From contig NC_088101.1 of NCBI RefSeq assembly GCF_036370855.1, positions 6,393,501-6,457,500 of the forward strand: DNA of 64,000 bases. Direction: 5' to 3'. Origin of the DNA: Dromaius novaehollandiae. Lineage: Eukaryota > Chordata > Aves > Casuariiformes > Dromaiidae. Both the position numbers and the translations under genes were made by a program. This document shows, piece by piece, positions 21,151 through 34,530 of this stretch (the first letter of the stretch is position 1; every line of letters begins with the position of its first letter). The notes under the pieces are model-generated. The model did no database searches. It was not told the origin of the DNA and was given only the letters and a program-made list of their open reading frames with translations.

Positions 21151-22400
21151 CTTGTCAGTCACCACCATTGCTGTAATGAGGCCAAGCCCTAAGGAGCCAG
21201 AGCTGAGCTGTGAGGAGCCCGTGCTGTGCTCCCAGCAGGCTCCCAAGGAGGCCCAGAGCCAGGTGGGCCCAGGCAGGTCGTCCCCAGCCAGGAGCAGGGC
21301 AGGAGGGAGGCGAGCAGAGGCATCCTGCTGCGAGCAGGGAGCCAGGCAGCTTCTGTCTGGGAGGAAACAAACCTCACACTGCCTTTCTGTGCCACAGTGC
21401 TCCCAGCTTCATTGCAGAGCGCAGAAAGGAGGTGCGAGGCCATTGTGTGGTGTCAGCAGCCCCTGGCCAGGACACAGAGACAGGCAGCAAGGCTGGAGCT
21501 GTTACTCACCAGTGACACAACCCTCCCAGGCTCCTTAGGGAGAAGGCACCAGGGGAAAATGCCCCCCCCTGGCTCACCAGGAAGCACCTCCGAGGTCCCT
21601 GTGGGGGTGAGAGGGGCCGGGATGCAGCCCCTGCTGCCGGACACGCTGTCTCAGGCTCTGCGCGCAGGCGGCAGCGTCCGAGAGCCGGTGCTGGGGCGAT
21701 GCAGGGGCGTTTGCACTGGCCGTCCCAGACAGCACTGCTGGGACTCCTCTGTCCCTGGAAAAGTAAAAAGCAAAAAACAAACACAAAAAAGTAGTGCAGG
21801 GCATTTCAGGAGAGGCCCAGCACCACCACAAGCCACCCCCAGGCACCCGGCTTGGCCGTGCCCACCCCGCCGGGCACCCCGCAGCCCCCCACGCTCAGCA
21901 CTGGGGCTGTGGCAGAGACACTGCAGCCCTGCCGCAGCCTCCCCGGGCAGAGCTGCCCCGCGGGGCTCGGCCTGAGCCCGGCAGCAGCCTGGGGGAAGGT
22001 TTTCAGCCAAAACAAAGAGCACTACAGGCCATAACGACAGGCATGTAAGAGCTCTCATTCCCAAGAGTCAGCAAAAGTTAGGGCTCATTCAAAAAAAACC
22101 AATAGATTTGAAAACTAGCTTTTCCACACTGCATCAAGCCACCTGAAGGGTATTCAGTCATACAAGCAAGTGGCCTGACTATTAACAAACAATTCAACAG
22201 AACAGAGGCTTAGAAATAACACCGAATCTTTGCAACAACTCATCTCAGTGTGGACTACAAATCGTATTTCCCCATTTCTGGTTGAAGACAGTAGGGACAG
22301 ACAGGTCATAATCAGCCAAGTACAGCCACAGTTACAGGCCAGACCATTCGAGGAGACCCATCTCACTAACTAGCCCCAAGCAGACACACAAACTGATCCA
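21150..22400. other. Intergenic or intronic, no gene seen
   Basis: The sequence is moderately GC-rich to 22,000 and then AT-richer. Long frames on both strands lack recognisable domains or codon structure. The next G3BP2-like exon would be expected here but is not found. Confidence 0.5.
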
Positions 22401-22519
22401 CGTTACCTGGTCTAGGTCCTCGGGGTGGAAAACCTGGTCTTTCCCTTGGATGCTGTTCACGTACGCGAGGAGGCTGAGACTGAGCTTTGGGTTTAGTTTC
22501 AACTCTTGGCTGAAACAGG

Positions 22520-25500
22520 AGGAAAAGACACATTATTAAACACCGTGTATTAAAGAAAAGCCCCAGTTAAAAAAAAAACAAAAAACAAACAAAAAAAAAA
22601 CACACACACACCAAAAATCAGGCAAGACAGGTAAGCAGCATGCACAAGACAAACTCGGGAAGATATGCATCCATGTCAATGTGTTTGTGTTTCGAAACTG
22701 ATTTTTTTCCACCTCTATCAATTCCTCTGTACCAACCCAGGACTGCAGTGTTCAATTTTGTCTACTAAAAGGTGCAAAGCAAACATCTCTGAATCAGAAC
22801 TTTTCCCCAAATGCACCGCTAAAGTGAACTTTCTGTGTTTGACCAGGCATTGAGACCCCCAATGCCCCATAATTCAAGAATCCCTTGACCTGGCTAAACA
22901 ACTGCCCCCCCCCCCCATAGATCAAATAAAGCTTCCTCATGCCAAGCTCAAAGTTGAAGGATTAGCAGGGGGTCCAAGACAAACATGAAGAGATGGAGAA
23001 ATCACATTTTCCATTCAAGCCCCTGAAGGATTCTTTTTCTAGAGTGCTGGAGAAGTGCAAGGCAGCTACTGAAAAGCAAGAGGAAAACCAAACAAAAGCC
23101 TTCAGAAGCACATTTCTGATATAAAAAAAACCACCTGAAACAACAATTTCTACAGACTACCTGCTGAGATTCCTCCTCAACTTTCGTTATGTCAAGGTCA
23201 CAATGTACAGAGGACAACCTGGAAGTTCTCAGGAACAAGAACGTCTCAGTCAAACTTTTGCAAGTAAAAAATGCCTTTAAAGGTATTTTGAAGAAGAGAC
23301 AGACAGAACTTTCAAAACTATTTCCAAGCAGCCTGTTGGTTACTGAAGCAATTTCCAACCTTTTTCAAAATCCATTTTTTGTACAACAGTCCAGCAGCTG
23401 CTGCTGCACTTGCTTATCATCTTGGAAAACCAAAATAATTTGTAGAAGCTACAAGATGAACACTAGCTTCCGAGTAAGGTTACACAAGGACAATGGCTAT
23501 AAGCTCAGTCTATCAGACTGCCACTGAAAAGGAGTTCATGTTAAGCAGCTCCCTTGTTTTCCTTTGAGGACTCAAGGCAACTGACAGTTGCAACTGGAGA
23601 ACCCCCGAGAGGGAAAAAAAGACATGAAACACCCAGGTATTATGCACCAAATAAGTGTCTCGGTCCTCCTATTGCTTGTGCTCTATTCAGCTAGGCATTA
23701 CCTTGTCTTTCAAACATTTCTGGAATCAGTACTTCAACTCCAAGAATCAGCTGGAAAAATCATCATACCTCCTTCTGGCTCATAAGATCACCACCGTCTT
23801 TTACTCACACATCTTTACTGCATTAAAAATTACACCTCTGAAGAAAAACTCAAGATGTTTCCATCCTCCATTGCTTAGACTCTTACTGCTATCAGGATTA
23901 AATACTCTTCCCCTACCCCAACCAGAGCAAAACTTTGCTAAGTCACTGATGTCCCTCTTCTAGATCTTGTTATAACAGAAAACCGCTTTGCAGTCCTGTG
24001 AACTTCTCACCTCCCACGTAAATACTTTCTCTATACCTAACCAAAAAGCAGCTCATCTCATTAGTTGCTTTCTAATCAGTACCACCCCCTTTCACAGAGA
24101 AAAGCTGCCTCAGTGCTCTCTGGTGCTGCTCAAAGATGTGAGCACTCCTGCAAATCTCTGCTCTGCCAAAAATACTGTAATCATTAGCAGCATCCCAAGG
24201 TTCCTGTAAAGAGCTGCCAGTTACAGTCCAAGCAGCAGCTAATTCAAAGACTAAAGGAGTGCTCAGCCCGGGAGCAAGTTATGCCACAAATCTCAACCTA
24301 CCAGAGCCTTGAGAACAACTCCGGAAAAGATGACAGCGTCTCCGTTCGCTCCTAGAGCTCCAAAGGAGAAGGACATGGGCCTCTTTCTGCCACTGCAGTG
24401 CTACTGGCCATGACAGCAAAAGCAGTCAGCCACAAGCCTTTCCTCAGTTTGGAACAGAATACCCTCCTCAAACAGAGGAGGACGGGCAGAAAGGGCGAGA
24501 CACGAGGTGGCTCCAAAGGCCGGTACAATTCTATTCCGGAAATCTTCAAGGTTTAAAAGCCTCTCCAGAGTGAGATGTTTGCCACACTGATGACACGTGC
24601 ATGCAAAGAACCAACTAGCCAAGCAAAGCAACCAACCAACCCCACAAAACAAAGGAAAATGAAAAAAGCACATCCCCTCACCTGGATTCCAGCAGTCAGG
24701 TTAGATGCATAGCTCAGACCGCTGCCACGCTGTCTCGGAGGCAAACAGGGACCACGTGAGAACTCTCTGAAAGGCACTCGTCAGTCACTTCCACAAAGGC
24801 ATCACAGACTGACACAAGCTACCGAGCCAAAAACGCTAACCATCCTAAACCGAGAGAGGACGGAGCAGCTTTCAGAGCCTTCTCTTCAGTTAAACCTTGC
24901 TCCATAAAACTGAAGTCGGCCTTAAAATACCTTGGACTTCCAGCACAGTTATGTTTAATGCACAGATCCCTCCACAGAAAAAATTTAAAGTCTATTTAAA
25001 GTCTGAAGAGATTTTAGGTGGTGAGGTGAATGAAGCCTGTATAAACACCAACCTCATCTTGAGCTCACCATTTCCAAGCCCAAAGGAAAGGGTCAAGGAG
25101 TACCCTGCCTGCCTCCCCACCACCACCTCTAGGACAGCTACGGTATGAATGCCAGCAGAAGGTCAGGATGGCTTTCCGTTTACAGTAAAGAGCAAGACAT
25201 GCAGCTAATGAGTGCAGAACAAGTAAAGGCACTCTCGCAACAGGCAAGGGCATCTCTCCCTCTTGCAGCAGGTCATTTTTTTTTAAGCTCGTGGTAAAAG
25301 TCCAAGTGCCTGGTCTGCACCGGATCTCTGAGACTACTCACAAACACCAGCTATCCTGAGGTTAAAAACTAAGTCTCTTCTTTGCTGTAAAGAGAAGGTC
25401 CAACTTACCACTGCAGGTTGCTATTGGTCAGTGACAATTTCTAATCACCCACAAAGAGAAAAAGAGCAAGGATTACCTCAGCCAGGAATGCCGACCTGTT

Positions 25501-27100
25501 TAACTTCACAGCTGTCAACAGATAGGACCTGAACGGGTTTTTATCTGAAACACTACACATGAAGTCCTCCAAGGTGTTCCGAGCTATACCAAGGAGGTTT
25601 CATTTAAAACTTGATAAAAGACGGGGAAAAAAACTGGAGCGATGGAAGGAGAGGGCTGAGACAAACAGTTTCTGGACTGTTTTGTAACATCACTGATGCT
25701 GGTTTGAGCAGCATCCCCTCCCCACCCACCGGTGCAATCTACTATCCTTGTTTACATGTACCAGACATTAATGAAGGCAAGAGCACGGGAACAAACTGCT
25801 GCTGCTTTGTAACCCCTCGTAGAAATAGTTTGGGTGCCTTTTCCACCAGCTTTCTGCACACCGTGTCTGAAAAGCGTGCAAGAGAAGGAATTGAGAACAG
25901 ACTATCCTGTCTCCAAAAGAGTTGAGAGAGTTATCCTGCCTGTTCCTGTTCCTCTCTTGTTCAAAAACTTCCATGCAAAATTACTTGAACATGAAGTCAC
26001 AGCAAACGTAATCTAAAAGGTGGAAACCACAACGAGCTGCAGAGGCAACATAAAGAAGGTTCAGCTGGACACCTACAGCCTATAGTCTGTTCTCTGGACT
26101 AGATCATTTTAAATGATTCTTCAGTCATATTACAAAAATCTACTCTCTCTATTGCAACTAAAAGCACTGAAAAGCCTGTTCTGGTTTTGTATAAGGAAAA
26201 CCTATTTTGCACTAAAAAAGAAGCACCGTTTTGACTGCTCAAATACCACCTGAATGCTCAAAGCCCTTTTGAAGCCGATGAAAGCAGACAGTCTTCCCAA
26301 CTCCTTACACAGCCATCATCTGATTTTCATGACAACCTTGTCAGACCAGAAGCAATACCATACAAGGCAGATTTTTCTTTTTTTTTAAAAAAACATGCTT
26401 TTGGCTGAAGAGCAATCCTAGACTGGTTCCTCTCTGTCAATAAAAAATGAAGAAACCACTGCAAAAACAACAGCTGCAATAACACAGATGCCCTACTAAA
26501 AGTTGCAGTCTTTGTAAAAGGCTGGACATGAGCTGCGCGATATACGTGCCTGTGGAACACAGCGTCAGTAAAACAGATTAAAGCGCATGATGTTTTTTAT
26601 TTCGAGGGCTCTTTGTTTACATGGAGGCAGCTGAATTGAGAGTCTCAGGTCATCTCACACCAAGTTTTTTGGCATGTGCAGGACATGAGCTACCACCCGG
26701 TCCAACTTTCTTTCTCTGGTCCTCTGAAAAATGGTGCAATCCCTTTTGCTGCTGGGGCACTTCTGCCAACGAAATACCCCTTTCGCACACGCATTAGGAA
26801 ACTACTATTTTGGGGGTTTTCTTGTGCTTTTTGTTGTTTTTCTTTTTAAGCCAAACCATATCCCAAAAAGACAGGCCAAAGAAAAACCTTAGTAGTCATT
26901 TCCTGATTGCATATTAACAGCTTTTAACTTTACCACCACCCAAAGTTTCACCTGTTAAGTGTACGTGCCTTCAGCTGTGACAAGAAGGTGAGTGCATTAA
27001 CATTGAAGACACAATTCATTTGTGAAATTTCAGCCATGCAATCTGATCTGTTAAGAACTGAAGCAGTTTGCAGAAGTAATGAGACAACCCAAGGTGTTCA
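22520..27100 (-). other. Intron-like DNA between the two G3BP2-like exons
   Basis: This AT-richer DNA has a poly-C run (22,902-22,916) and a polypurine-A/CA stretch (22,570-22,612). One block (24,352-24,600, minus) resembles 49,610-49,860 (plus). No further coding exon is supported. Confidence 0.5.
24352..24600 (-). repeat. Dispersed unknown element, copy A
   Basis: On the minus strand this shares with 49,610-49,860 (plus) the succession CTTGAAGATTTCCGGAATAG / GCCTTTGG / GAGGAAAGGCTTGTGGCTGAC / CTTGCTGT-like / AGTAGCA.TGCA..GGCAGAAAG. Frames are broken here. It could be a decayed transposable element or a conserved exon pair. Confidence 0.5.
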
Positions 27101-27209
27101 CAGAGGGGTTACCTGTGAGACGGTGCTTTAACGTGGGGTGGAATTGCAGAGGAAGAAACAGACCCACCAGAGGCAGGTTTTTCCTGGTCACCGAAGCCCA
27201 AGAGAAAGC

Positions 27210-30200
27210 CTGCAGGAAACGCCACAAACCTGGGCTGCTCATCACAGCAAACCGCTGACATTCCTGCAGGGAAACTCGTCTGCTGAAAATACACTTTTGG
27301 TTCACATGCAGCTATTAAATCATTGCTGTGCTGGCATTACCTCGACGATACAGAAGGATTTGCAGTTCTAACCAGCTGTGGACTCCAACAGCACAGATCG
27401 AGCAGGTACCGTACTCACTGCCACTATGTGAGTGAGCTCAGCTCCCTCAGCATCCCGAGATCGCTGCTTTCCGTGATGTAATCAAACCTAGGACTGAAGG
27501 CAGACGCTGCCCTGGGCGGGTGCGTGCCCTGGCTGCATTTAGTGCCACCGAGCCCAGCGGGACCTGCGCACTGCCCCCCGCCACACCCCAGACCGCCCCA
27601 TGCAGGTGACAGCAGCCAGGAGCCACGAGGCAGGAGGGGTGTTTCCTGGCCAGCAGCCGGGCACAGGCACTCACCGGACACCGCCTCCCTCCCGCGCCGG
27701 CATCCCCCAGCGCTCCGTGTCCGGGCTGCGCTCCTCGCCACGGCTCAGGCTGAGCTTTCCCCGCTCAGCCGCTCCCGCGTGGCATCACCTGTGCTGGCAA
27801 AGGCCCTCGCGAGGGACCGGCCGCAGAGCCGCAGCGAGCAGGATCCGGCTCTCGCCCGAGCAGCAGCTCCCGCCCCAGCGCTGGGCTGGACCTCGGGATC
27901 TCGCTGTGATGGAGCAGCTGGGGATCACGGCCGCTCCCCACGAGGCTCCCGTCAGTCAGACACAGCCATCACAGCACCACCGCCGCACACAGCACCACCG
28001 CAGCAGAGCCAACCCACACGACCGCGTTGCACAGGGCCCAGAGCCGCCCCCTCCGCAACCACCCTGTTGCAGCAGCGCCCGGTGCCAACGGCCCCTCCCT
28101 GCGTTACCGAGGCCCTCGGAGGAACAAGGAGCATCTCTGACCCCCAACAGCAGAAACCCTGCTCCCCTCACGGGGAAAGCAGTAGAAATGCTTTGCCCAG
28201 GCTCGGCCGTGTAGCTCAGCAGCTGCTGTTCAGAGGGAAACACTGACACCTGATGAAAAGTTGTAGTTTACAGAGCATGCCTTGCTCCTGATTTGGTCCT
28301 CTGATAGTCACTAACATTTTCCTTTCAGGTAAAACAATGACCTTTCATTCATGATAAATTAGCAGCTGCCTGTTACCTTCTCCAGGGTTAAGTGTTCCTG
28401 TACTCCAAGTCACCAGTTTTATTACACAAAGGCTGCAGCTGCAGTCCCTGTTTTCCAGGGCACTAAAACACCCAGACCACCACCATCTGCTTTTTCACCA
28501 TTTAAAAAATAAGGGCAAAGTCAGGACTAGCTTCTCTCTGACAGCCTGTACCTCAGGCATATGATCACCTCCAGAAATTAGATGCTTCTTCAGCCTATCT
28601 GTAAATCCACCTTCCTTCCATCCGCACAGCCTATGGGAAAGAGAGCACATCTCATGGCTCAGAAAGATGCAGACTTCAGAGTACTCCTTTGGAAGCTGCA
28701 CTGAGTTCAGGGTTGGGGGTAATACTCATGTTAATTCATTGAAGAAAAGGTTGAGGCCAAACCAGAGGACTTGGAGCATTTAAAAAGCAAGAACAGCAGT
28801 GTTCTGCCACTGGGAGAGGACACAGCTACCTAGAGGCCTTGATCTCTGAGAGCTCCTAAAGGAAAAGACTGGGATTTCTGCAATAAGAAAAGATCACTGC
28901 AAAGCAGCACCTAGTGACAAATGCTGCAATGTCTCTGGGATGTGATTTCCATGCCTGCTGCTTAGGTCTTTCATCTAACTAGACATTATCTGCTCTTCTC
29001 ACTGTATACATCAGTTTCCTTCCACAAAGATGTCAACATGGCACCATCAAGAGGACCCAGTACGCCCATGTTTGCTTAGGCTGCATAACCACATTCATTC
29101 TGCATTGAGTTCCTCTAGTCTATCTAAACAGAAAAACTGTATTTATCAACAAAGTACTCCAGCATCTTACAAAAAGCCCTCTCCTTTTGTGTCACAGTTC
29201 ACTCAGACTGTTTCAAGGGTTTAATTCTCTCCCCTTCTCTGGTGCCTGGCAGACCCTGCTTTGCCTCACGCGGCAATGCTTCTTCATTACCTACAATGCT
29301 TGCAGTGCTTTACCGTGACATTTCAAATGCTGCAGTTACAGCCTTTCCAGGGGAACTGAACCACAGGCTCTCTGTGAAGGTAGCCATGGCTCAAATCTTA
29401 TGAAATCCTGCAATCAAGAGAGATGAACAGCTGTCTGAGGAAGGGGGGGAGGCAGGAGGGGCGTTTAATTTAGGGCCATCGTACCTGCGGCACAGACTCT
29501 TTTCTGCGCCTCTCCACAGCAGACGAACCAGCATCCACTTGTCATCTGACCCGTCATTCATGGACTGCCTGGATTAGTGTCTTCTGTTCGTTTTGGCTGC
29601 AGTCTGTTGGGAGAAAAAGTTATTCGGGGTGGGAAAACTAGAAGCAACAAAAGCAACGACTCTGTCTTTGACAAGCTGCTCCACTACTACTCTTTCTTTC
29701 TTTCGTCCTCTGGCTGTTGAAGGCAGCCCCTTCCCTTTGGAGCGCAGCTCCGGCTCGTGGCTGACACCCATCCTCACCTCAGTCTCCGGGATTTGGGGCT
29801 GCTTGCTGGAAAAGATTTTAGCCTTTGTCGGATGCTGTGAGTACACGCTTGCAATGTACCTTGTATTTTCTTTCAGGAGCATAAAACTGAAGAGGAAGAC
29901 CACCCTTCACATCATCTCAGCAGCTCCACTTTCTCTGCCACAGAATAAAGAGCAACACTCGTATTTTTTTTCCCCCTTCAAATTACAGCACAGCTTTAAG
30001 CCGTGTTCCTCCATGTTTGCCAAAGTGTTTCCAAGTCTTAGGCATCTGTTTTTTCAGAGAGCAGGTGAAAAGCTTAGCTCCCAGTAAAATGCATGAAGTC
30101 TGAAAAAGAGGTCATCTCAGAAATCTGTTATGTAACACATCTTTAAAGAAGCTATTTCTCTCTATGTCTGGCAGCACCCGTTGCCAATTGAGACAAGAAA

Positions 30201-33200
30201 GGAGCACTTCTGGGAAGGGGATGCGCTGGTTCTGCTCAGCAGAGCATCCGGAGAGGAGCACAGAGTCTCTCAGGAAAAGCCTGAAGGCTTACCGTGAGGA
30301 CATGGGACACATCAAATGATGCACAACATACAGACAGAGCCATGAATCCACCTGACCTTCACTTTCTGATTTCTTCTGATCTAATGAAAATGCTAAACAA
30401 GGCAGGATTTGGTAGGTACAGTAAGTTCCCATTATAATAATAACTATAATAATTTATATTTAATTATTATAATAATTTCTGTGGCTCTTTGATACCCGCA
30501 TATATTTATACACTTGTCCAAACCTAAACTATATTTCCTCCTTAATGAAAACCTGGTAATTTTTCCCATCAGCCTGGGTGGCTTGCTCTTTACAACTCTG
30601 TAGTCCAAGCGTCTAATCCTGCAAGATAGTGCTTACAGTAGTTGGTTCAATTAAAACCTAGTTGCATCTCTCCTACTTTCAACATTCATTATTTTGAAAT
30701 ACAAAGACTACTTTTAATTCTCTCTCCTCCTTCAAGAGTATTTTCCCAAAACACAGATTTGCATGAAGAAATTTGGATACAAATAGGCACTGCGTGATCC
30801 TGACCATTCTCCGCAGTACAGCAGCATTTCACAGAGCAGAGGGTCACTGCCAGGGGGTCTGAGTCTCTCCGCTTTGCAGCCTAACACCAAAATCTTTCTC
30901 TTTTGTTTCATGGGAACCTCGGGAAGCCACAGTCAGGACTGGCGCCTCGCTGGGCTAGAGGGTGGATAAGCAGCTGTGAGGACGGGGGAAAGTTTGCAGT
31001 CCTCCCTGCTTTTTCCAGTGCACATCTATTTCCTTATGAAAAGCGTTAACAGCTGCTCCAGATGAGTTCTGGTAGTTCTAGAGACAAGCACTTTGAGGTG
31101 CTTTGGGCAAATATACCCGATCTTGCTCTGCAAAGACTTTTCACATTAGATTAATCCACTCTTCACATCAACTGAACAAACCAGCAAGGCTGGCAGTCCT
31201 TTGACATGGGCACCTGCCTCTTGCAATATGGATTAAAGTCATAAGACTCATTTCTTACATACCAGAGGACCTTTCTGAGAGCATCACAGACACCTTGGCT
31301 GTGCCGGGCCAGAGCCAACGAGCAGGGGGTGAAAACTCCCCATTTCACAACAAACCCCTGCAGCCGTCCCATCCATCCTGTCAGCACAATGTTGGATTCT
31401 GTTCCAGGGAGCCCCTTCTCCATCCTTCTTCAAAGAAAGGTGCGTTTCCTCCTTACCGGGGTTCTGCGAGAAAGAAGAGCTACACTGTAAAAAAAACACT
31501 GCTATCACTGCTAGATAAAAACAATCTTGCTGCTTTAGAGGAAATAAAGCACAGAACACAACTGCAAAGTGAACTCCTTGGCGGTCAGCTGGATCGGGCA
31601 AAGCTCCTTATCCTTCAGGTAGTCCAAAAAATTACATATTTTAATGCTTGACAAGAGGTGGCATGCTGAGCATAAATGCCCTAGATGCTGAGACAGCTAA
31701 AGAAATGTTTCCATTTCCAGCAACTTCTTTGGTTAACTCTTTGACACTTGAAATAAAAAAAAATGCAGACAAGTTCATTAAATACAGCCCCTGGTACATC
31801 TGATCACTTCATGGTATGATGTCACATGCCTACTGCTAATACCTAGGAAAGACAGAAAACCCATCATCACGTGCTGAACCTAAGGACTTCTGCTCCCAAA
31901 ACGCTCTTTCCTATAAATTTCTATGAACTGATGAAGAAACAGCAGCAACAGAAACAAGACCTGTGTGTCACCTACCCCAATCAAGTAAGCACACAATGTC
32001 TTTTTCCCAGGTTTTACACTAACCAGTCATCATGATGAGTGTGACTATGAAACCCAACCAGGATACACCTCCCTAGGCCTCCTGCCCACTTACAGCCATC
32101 CCTTGCACTGCCAGTGCAATGAATCAGTTTCAGACTGCCAGTTCACAGAAAATCCTATGCCCACAGGCTTTTCTGCAGCCTTGTTGAAAGCCATGACCCC
32201 AGAGCAGACCTTAGCTTCCTTTTGGTTCATGTTTCCAGCCCCACCACCCCCATATGCTCCCTGCTGAAAGCTGAGGGGGAATTGGAGGACTGCAGGGCTC
32301 AGGCCCACAAGCTCATTTCTAGAAACCCCACTCACACCAACAGGAAGCTGCAGGCAGTTCCCATGCTCAGCAGGGACACAGTCTTTTACATGGGGCTTTG
32401 TGGTGGCAGTGGGCAACAGAAGAGGAACAGCAAGGAGGAAGACTGCTGGTGACCAGGGCAGAGCTCTCTAGGGAACAGGAGGATCCCTCCTGGGCCTCAT
32501 GTGCAGGATACAACCGGATTTAGGTCTCTCTGGGCACACAGGGAGAGCAAAAGCTGGGGGAATTGGCTGCCAGCTTGAGCTTTGTGCAGTGGGTCAGGAC
32601 ACAGCTGCAGGCAGCAGAGATCTTGATTGCACCCTCTACCCCACCCAGGGGTCCAGCCTCAGGAGGGAACCCAGCATGCTCCCCATGCAGCCTCCCCCTC
32701 CCCTCAGCCCCCCACACCACAGCAGCTGTGGGCTTCCCCACTGTGTCCAGGCTTCAGGAAGCTCAGGGCTCCCACACTGGCAGACCTCATGCCTCCAGAG
32801 CAGGACACAGCTGCACCCATGGTGGAAGAGAAAAGGAGGGAGCAAGGGAACCCCTGTGGCTGTACCACTGCACAACCCACTCCTGCACCCACAGAGTGGC
32901 AGCTGCTCTTTCCTCCAAGGCTCCTCCCAAATGCTCTCTCTACACCTAGCAGATGAACAGTGGTAGCTCCTGGGCCAGGAGGACAGTCCAAAGCAGCTGA
33001 CCTGGCAGCTGTCCCCAGCTGCTCTCCACACTGCTGAAAGCAGCTGTCATGTACAGATGAGAGAAAGAAAAGTCTCCTACTTGCACAAATACAGCATATC
33101 ACAATCACAACACACAGGGTTATCCCCACTGGTTGTGGAGCCTTGTCTGGAAACCACTTAATTATATGTGGGTCTACTCCCTTCCAGCAAGCACACATCT

Positions 33201-34200
33201 GCCAGCTGAGCAATAGCTTGAGATCCAGGCACTTGACACCTTCCAGGGATAGCTCCATTTTTTCCTCTTTTCCTCAGGCTGACAGAAGAAACAAGTTACT
33301 TTGTAGACACACCCAGCACTTGCTGAGGCACCCTTTCCACTGGGGGTCCATTTTATGCTTGGTAGTTTTCAGTGAAACATGATCCATCATCAATGGACCC
33401 TTATCACTAGGCCTTAAGGCAGTCAACACTGCTCCATGAAGTCCAGTTGCATCAGAAAGTGGAATGACTTATGGTTTGAAGGCTGGAGAAACAATCCCTA
33501 TGTGTAGCTCTCTGTGCTAAAGAGATGCTGCTCCCTTTCCACAAACCACCTTTGGAAGATGTAGATAATGCCATAAAGTTTCCTGGGACAATGTCCATCC
33601 AACTGTCTCAGCTGAAGCCCAGTTCAATCACTAGTCTTGGTTTGATGCATAACAAAGACAAAGAGCAACCCATGCATCTGGCCTGAAAGGATATTTTCCT
33701 GTTTCCACAGGCTCCAGGACAACCCCCAGTGTGTTTTGCATGCTCATCACCAAATGCCAGAAGCACTGCATTGGCATTTCCAGGAGCTAACAGGTAGCAC
33801 AGCTGTTTGGGGGCCTGAGTGTGAGACACCCAATCCCTGTCCACAGCAGGCTTTTCAGACCACACTGTGGACACAGCTGCATGGAGGAGGCAGAACATGC
33901 CCAGGCCAAGCAGTGCTGCAGGAGCTTTGGGTCCCAGCAGCTGCCTCAGTCATACCCAGGCTTGAGGAGTACAAGGCTTGGCTGCGCAGGCTGACTGGAA
34001 CACACCAAGGAAAAGATGTCTTCTTCAGCTCTGGGGCTTGCCTGAAGAGCTCTGCCCTTTTCTTAGTAGTCCCCATATGAAGGACAGGCCAAGGGCAGGA
34101 TATGGCCTCAGCTGTAAGGAATTGCAGCACATCTGCTAAGGAAAAAGACATCTTGGTGAAGAGTTTCTGGCACAGGTACTTACTTCTCCCACACCACAGG
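27210..34200. other. About 7 kb with no recognised gene
   Basis: Scanning both strands gave no exon run I can name. 27,420-28,230 is CpG-rich and holds the palindrome CCCTCGCGAGGG (27,804-27,815). 30,430-30,480 is an AT-only stretch able to fold back on itself. Open frames such as 29,593-30,087 (+) and 31,163-31,423 (-) have no family resemblance that I recognise. Confidence 0.45.
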
Positions 34201-34204
34201 TCAA

Positions 34205-34530
34205 GGGACACAGTGACACAGCCAAGGCGGGCGGAAGGGACACAGCCAGGGTGGGAAGGCGGGCGGGCAGAAGGGACACAGCCAGGGTGGGCGGGCGGAA
34301 GGGACACAGCCAAGGCGGGCGGGCGGAAGGGGCGGAAGGGTAGAGGGGCGGAGGGGCGCAGGGGGCGCAGGGGCAGAAGGCGGAGGGGCGGCGGGGGCCG
34401 GAGGGGGGGGGGCGGGGGGCAGAGGGGGCAGTGGGCGGGGGGGGCGGGGGGGGCGGAGGGGGTAGGGGGGCAGGGGCTGGAGGGGGCAGGGGGGGCGGAG
34501 GGGGCAGGGGGAGGAGGGGCGGAGGGGCCA
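34205..34530 (+). repeat. G-rich minisatellite
   Basis: The first part (34,205-34,330) repeats GGGACACAGCCAAGG with GGCGGGCGGAAG spacers, about four units. The second part (34,330-34,530) is almost all G with scattered C, A and T (GGGGGGCGGGG words) and could form G-quadruplexes. The inverted-duplication arm starts right after it. Confidence 0.8.

Larger units (their letters stand above)
22407..27209 (-). pseudogene. G3BP2-like pseudogene, two exons
   Basis: Two minus-strand exons match the stress-granule RNA-binding protein G3BP2. Exon A (27,113-27,209) reads AFSWASVTRKNLP; after a single-base deletion the matching frame continues as GGSVSSSAIPPHVKAP, with a further base lost before the donor. 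Exon B (22,407-22,509) is open and encodes the Pro/Arg-rich [19 protein letters not shown] and [12 protein letters not shown] segments. Both keep GT/AG borders, and the split codon between them fits the parent gene, so this is a duplicated or decayed genomic copy, not a retrocopy. The NTF2-like domain exons upstream and the RRM/RGG exons downstream were not found in the window. The identity rests on recalled family sequence and is fairly secure. Confidence 0.72.

Noticed and set aside
27113-27209. A working G3BP2 gene
   Set aside because: A one-base deletion breaks the frame inside the exon, another precedes the donor, and the remaining exons are absent.
31163-31601. Minus-strand exon-like frames near 31.3 kb
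   Set aside because: Two overlapping frames look mildly protein-like, but neither has a recognised family, good splice framing or a repeat partner.
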